Below the pieces are notes generated by a model. The model was not told the DNA's origin. It did not search any database and was given only the letters and a program-made list of their open reading frames with translations. Both the position numbers and the translations under genes were made by a program. Positions 62,533 to 64,000 of a DNA stretch of 64,000 nucleotides are shown piece by piece. Each line of letters begins with the position of its first letter. Position 1 is the first letter of the stretch. This DNA comes from Pseudodesulfovibrio sp. 5S69 (GTDB lineage: Bacteria > Desulfobacterota > Desulfovibrionia > Desulfovibrionales > Desulfovibrionaceae), in contig NZ_CP146609.1 in assembly GCF_037094465.1 (NCBI RefSeq), forward strand, positions 558,001 to 622,000, given 5' to 3'.

Positions 62533-64000
62533 CTATTGCAGGGCGTTGTGTGCGGCGGTGGATTTTTGTCCGGAGACCACGACCATGTTCCGGCCGTTGT
62601 TTTTGGCTTGGTAGAGGGCCTTGTCGGCCTTGAGCACGAGGTCGTCGTCGGTGGCGGCCAGGGAGCCGCCTTCCACGGAGGCGACGCCGATGGAGGCGGT
62701 CACGGAGAAGTTCTGTCCGCCGAAGTCGAAGGCGCAGTTTTCGATGGCGGTGCGCACGCGCTCGGCGAGTTTCCAGGCGGCCTCTTCGCTCGTGTGGGGC
62801 AGGAGCACGACGAATTCTTCACCGCCGTAGCGGGCGGCGAGGTCGGTGGTGCGGAACACGGTGGACAGGATCTCGCCGACCTTGCGCAGGACGAGATCGC
62901 CCGCCTTGTGGCCGTAGGTATCGTTGACGGATTTGAAGTGATCGAGGTCGACCATGAGCAGGGAGAGGTCGTGATGATACCGTGATCTACGCTTGATCTC
63001 GTAGACCAGGCGCTCGTCGAAGGAGCGGCGGTTGTAGAGCTTGGTCAGCCCGTCGCGGTCGGCGCGGAGCTTGACCTCCTTGAAGGCCAGGGCGTTGCGC
63101 AGGGCCAGGCCCACATGGTTGACGGCGGAGCGCAGGGTCTCGACCTGATCTTTGCCCAGCCGGTAGCCCGGTTCGCAGAGCAGGGCCAGGCAGCCGAAGG
63201 TCTGGTGTCCGGCGCTGAGCGGCATGGTCACGAGCTTGCCCTGGTCCGGGCTCAGGGAATATTCGGGCCGGCGCGCCGGGTCGGTGTAGGAAATCTGGAA
63301 GCCGTTGACCGCGCCCGAGCCCAGGGAGCCGGCGGAGGCCGTGATCCGTTCGATCCAGGCGGACTCCGAGGCCGGGGTCATCTTGCCGTTGAGGAAAATC
63401 TCCACATCGGCGGCGTTGTCCGAACCGGTGTTCCAGAAGGCGGCGTGGAGCACCTTGACGGGCAGGATAAGGCCCAGCGAGTTCTTGGCGTTGGCCAGGA
63501 TGGTGGCGGCGTCGAGGCTTTCGGTGGCCGAGGCGAGCAGCCTGTTCAGGAACATGAGCTGGTCGGTCTTGCGGGCCAGGAGTTCGCGTTCGAGCATGAT
63601 CTCTTCGGTCATCCGGTAGATGTCCGAGTAGAGGCTCTTGACCTCCTTGGCGCGGAACATGACGTCCTGGATCTTGGGCCGGGTCAGGGGCAGACCCACG
63701 GCGGTCAGGAACCCTTCGGCCAGGACCGTGTCCATTTCGAGTTCCGCGTCGCCGTCCTGGATGAGGATGCGATGGGTCTCGTCCTGGTCGCGGTATGCCT
63801 GCCTGCGGGATTCGGGGAAACCGCGCCAGACCGTCCAGGGTATCCAGGCGGCCGAGGGTTTCTCCTCCTGCTCCAGCTCGCGGGTCACGGGCAGGGCGCC
63901 CTCGGGAAAATTGCGGACGTGGAAACCAGGACCGACGCCGTCGATGATCTGGCGCACCATGGTCTCGCTGAGGCCGAGGCCCCACATGAGTTCGGGCCGC
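62533..64000 (-). CDS. GGDEF-domain diguanylate cyclase, probably 5'-truncated by the window
   Basis: At least 489 residues. The C-terminal GGDEF domain (residues about 315-475 counted from the first ATG) has the active-site motif RYGGEEFVVLLPHTSEE, the NDTYGHKAGDLVLRKVGE segment, and no obvious RxxD inhibitory site directly before the GGEEF. The middle part is GAF-like (MPLSAGHQTFGCLALLCEPG). The N terminus is helical (RMTEEIMLERELLARKTDQL). The frame is open to the last base; the first ATG is at 63987, but the protein probably starts outside the window. It makes cyclic di-GMP. Confidence 0.9.
   Translation of the reverse strand, partial: RPELMWGLGLSETMVRQIIDGVGPGFHVRNFPEGALPVTRELEQEEKPSAAWIPWTVWRGFPESRRQAYRDQDETHRILIQDGDAELEMDTVLAEGFLTAVGLPLTRPKIQDVMFRAKEVKSLYSDIYRMTEEIMLERELLARKTDQLMFLNRLLASATESLDAATILANAKNSLGLILPVKVLHAAFWNTGSDNAADVEIFLNGKMTPASESAWIERITASAGSLGSGAVNGFQISYTDPARRPEYSLSPDQGKLVTMPLSAGHQTFGCLALLCEPGYRLGKDQVETLRSAVNHVGLALRNALAFKEVKLRADRDGLTKLYNRRSFDERLVYEIKRRSRYHHDLSLLMVDLDHFKSVNDTYGHKAGDLVLRKVGEILSTVFRTTDLAARYGGEEFVVLLPHTSEEAAWKLAERVRTAIENCAFDFGGQNFSVTASIGVASVEGGSLAATDDDLVLKADKALYQAKNNGRNMVVVSGQKSTAAHNALQ

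Overview
The window is GC-rich, densely coding DNA that starts inside the last part of dnaA and continues with dnaN, gyrB and gyrA, so it lies next to a chromosomal replication origin. Gene content points to a sulfate-reducing deltaproteobacterium of the Desulfovibrionaceae, most like Pseudodesulfovibrio. The pointers are an orange-protein-type MinD/NifX cluster, rubrerythrin, a GspN-type secretion fragment, many periplasmic solute-binding proteins, and dispersed hairpin repeats at gene ends. This assignment is an inference from content only; there is no rRNA in the window.

Layout. 1-11125: dnaA (end), dnaN, gyrB, gyrA, a TPR lipoprotein, a tightly packed glycosyltransferase/phosphatase/glycosyltransferase group, and fabI. 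11126-15203: three paralogous LysR regulators, two of them reading away from tiny membrane-protein genes, one of which is frameshifted at a poly-C tract. 15342-29821: a methyltransferase, an EamA exporter with a divergent TetR regulator and clear operators, ftsEX, rubrerythrin, a class IV aminotransferase opposite a PheC-like periplasmic protein, a MerR-like coiled-coil regulator, a lipoprotein, a chemoreceptor, an RsbW-like kinase fused to an acetyltransferase, and a YifB/ComM ATPase. 29822-34402: a repeat-rich, lower-GC accessory stretch with a caspase-like lipoprotein, a second lipoprotein, a truncated gene and about 1 kb without a recognisable gene.

34403-39962: a LysE/PACE exporter pair, a solute-binding protein and an orange-protein-like operon (a DUF134/DUF5320-like/NifX fusion, two ferredoxin-MinD ATPases, a NifX-like protein and a receiver-like protein). 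40329-53126: a tiny winged-helix regulator, a PAS-PP2C phosphatase overlapping an MltF-like transglycosylase, an RRM protein, initiator tRNA-Met, purD and purE, an orphan GspL/M/N-like trio, half a glycosyltransferase, a universal stress protein, glnA and an RHS remnant. 53127-64000: an arsenic/metal group (arsR, ArsP-like permease, thioredoxin-like and DGC proteins) with two matching operators, a MOSC protein overlapping an ankyrin protein, an NfeD/stomatin pair, an RTX-type protein, a CAT-like acetyltransferase and a GGDEF protein that reaches the window edge.

The most unusual signals are four. First, a family of about 13 hairpin repeats placed at gene 3' ends in the direction of the upstream gene. 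Second, a two-copy palindrome whose loop is inverted between copies. Third, the LysR/mini-membrane-protein cluster. Fourth, the three-part DUF134/DUF5320/NifX reading frame that keeps ribosome-binding sites at its internal junctions.
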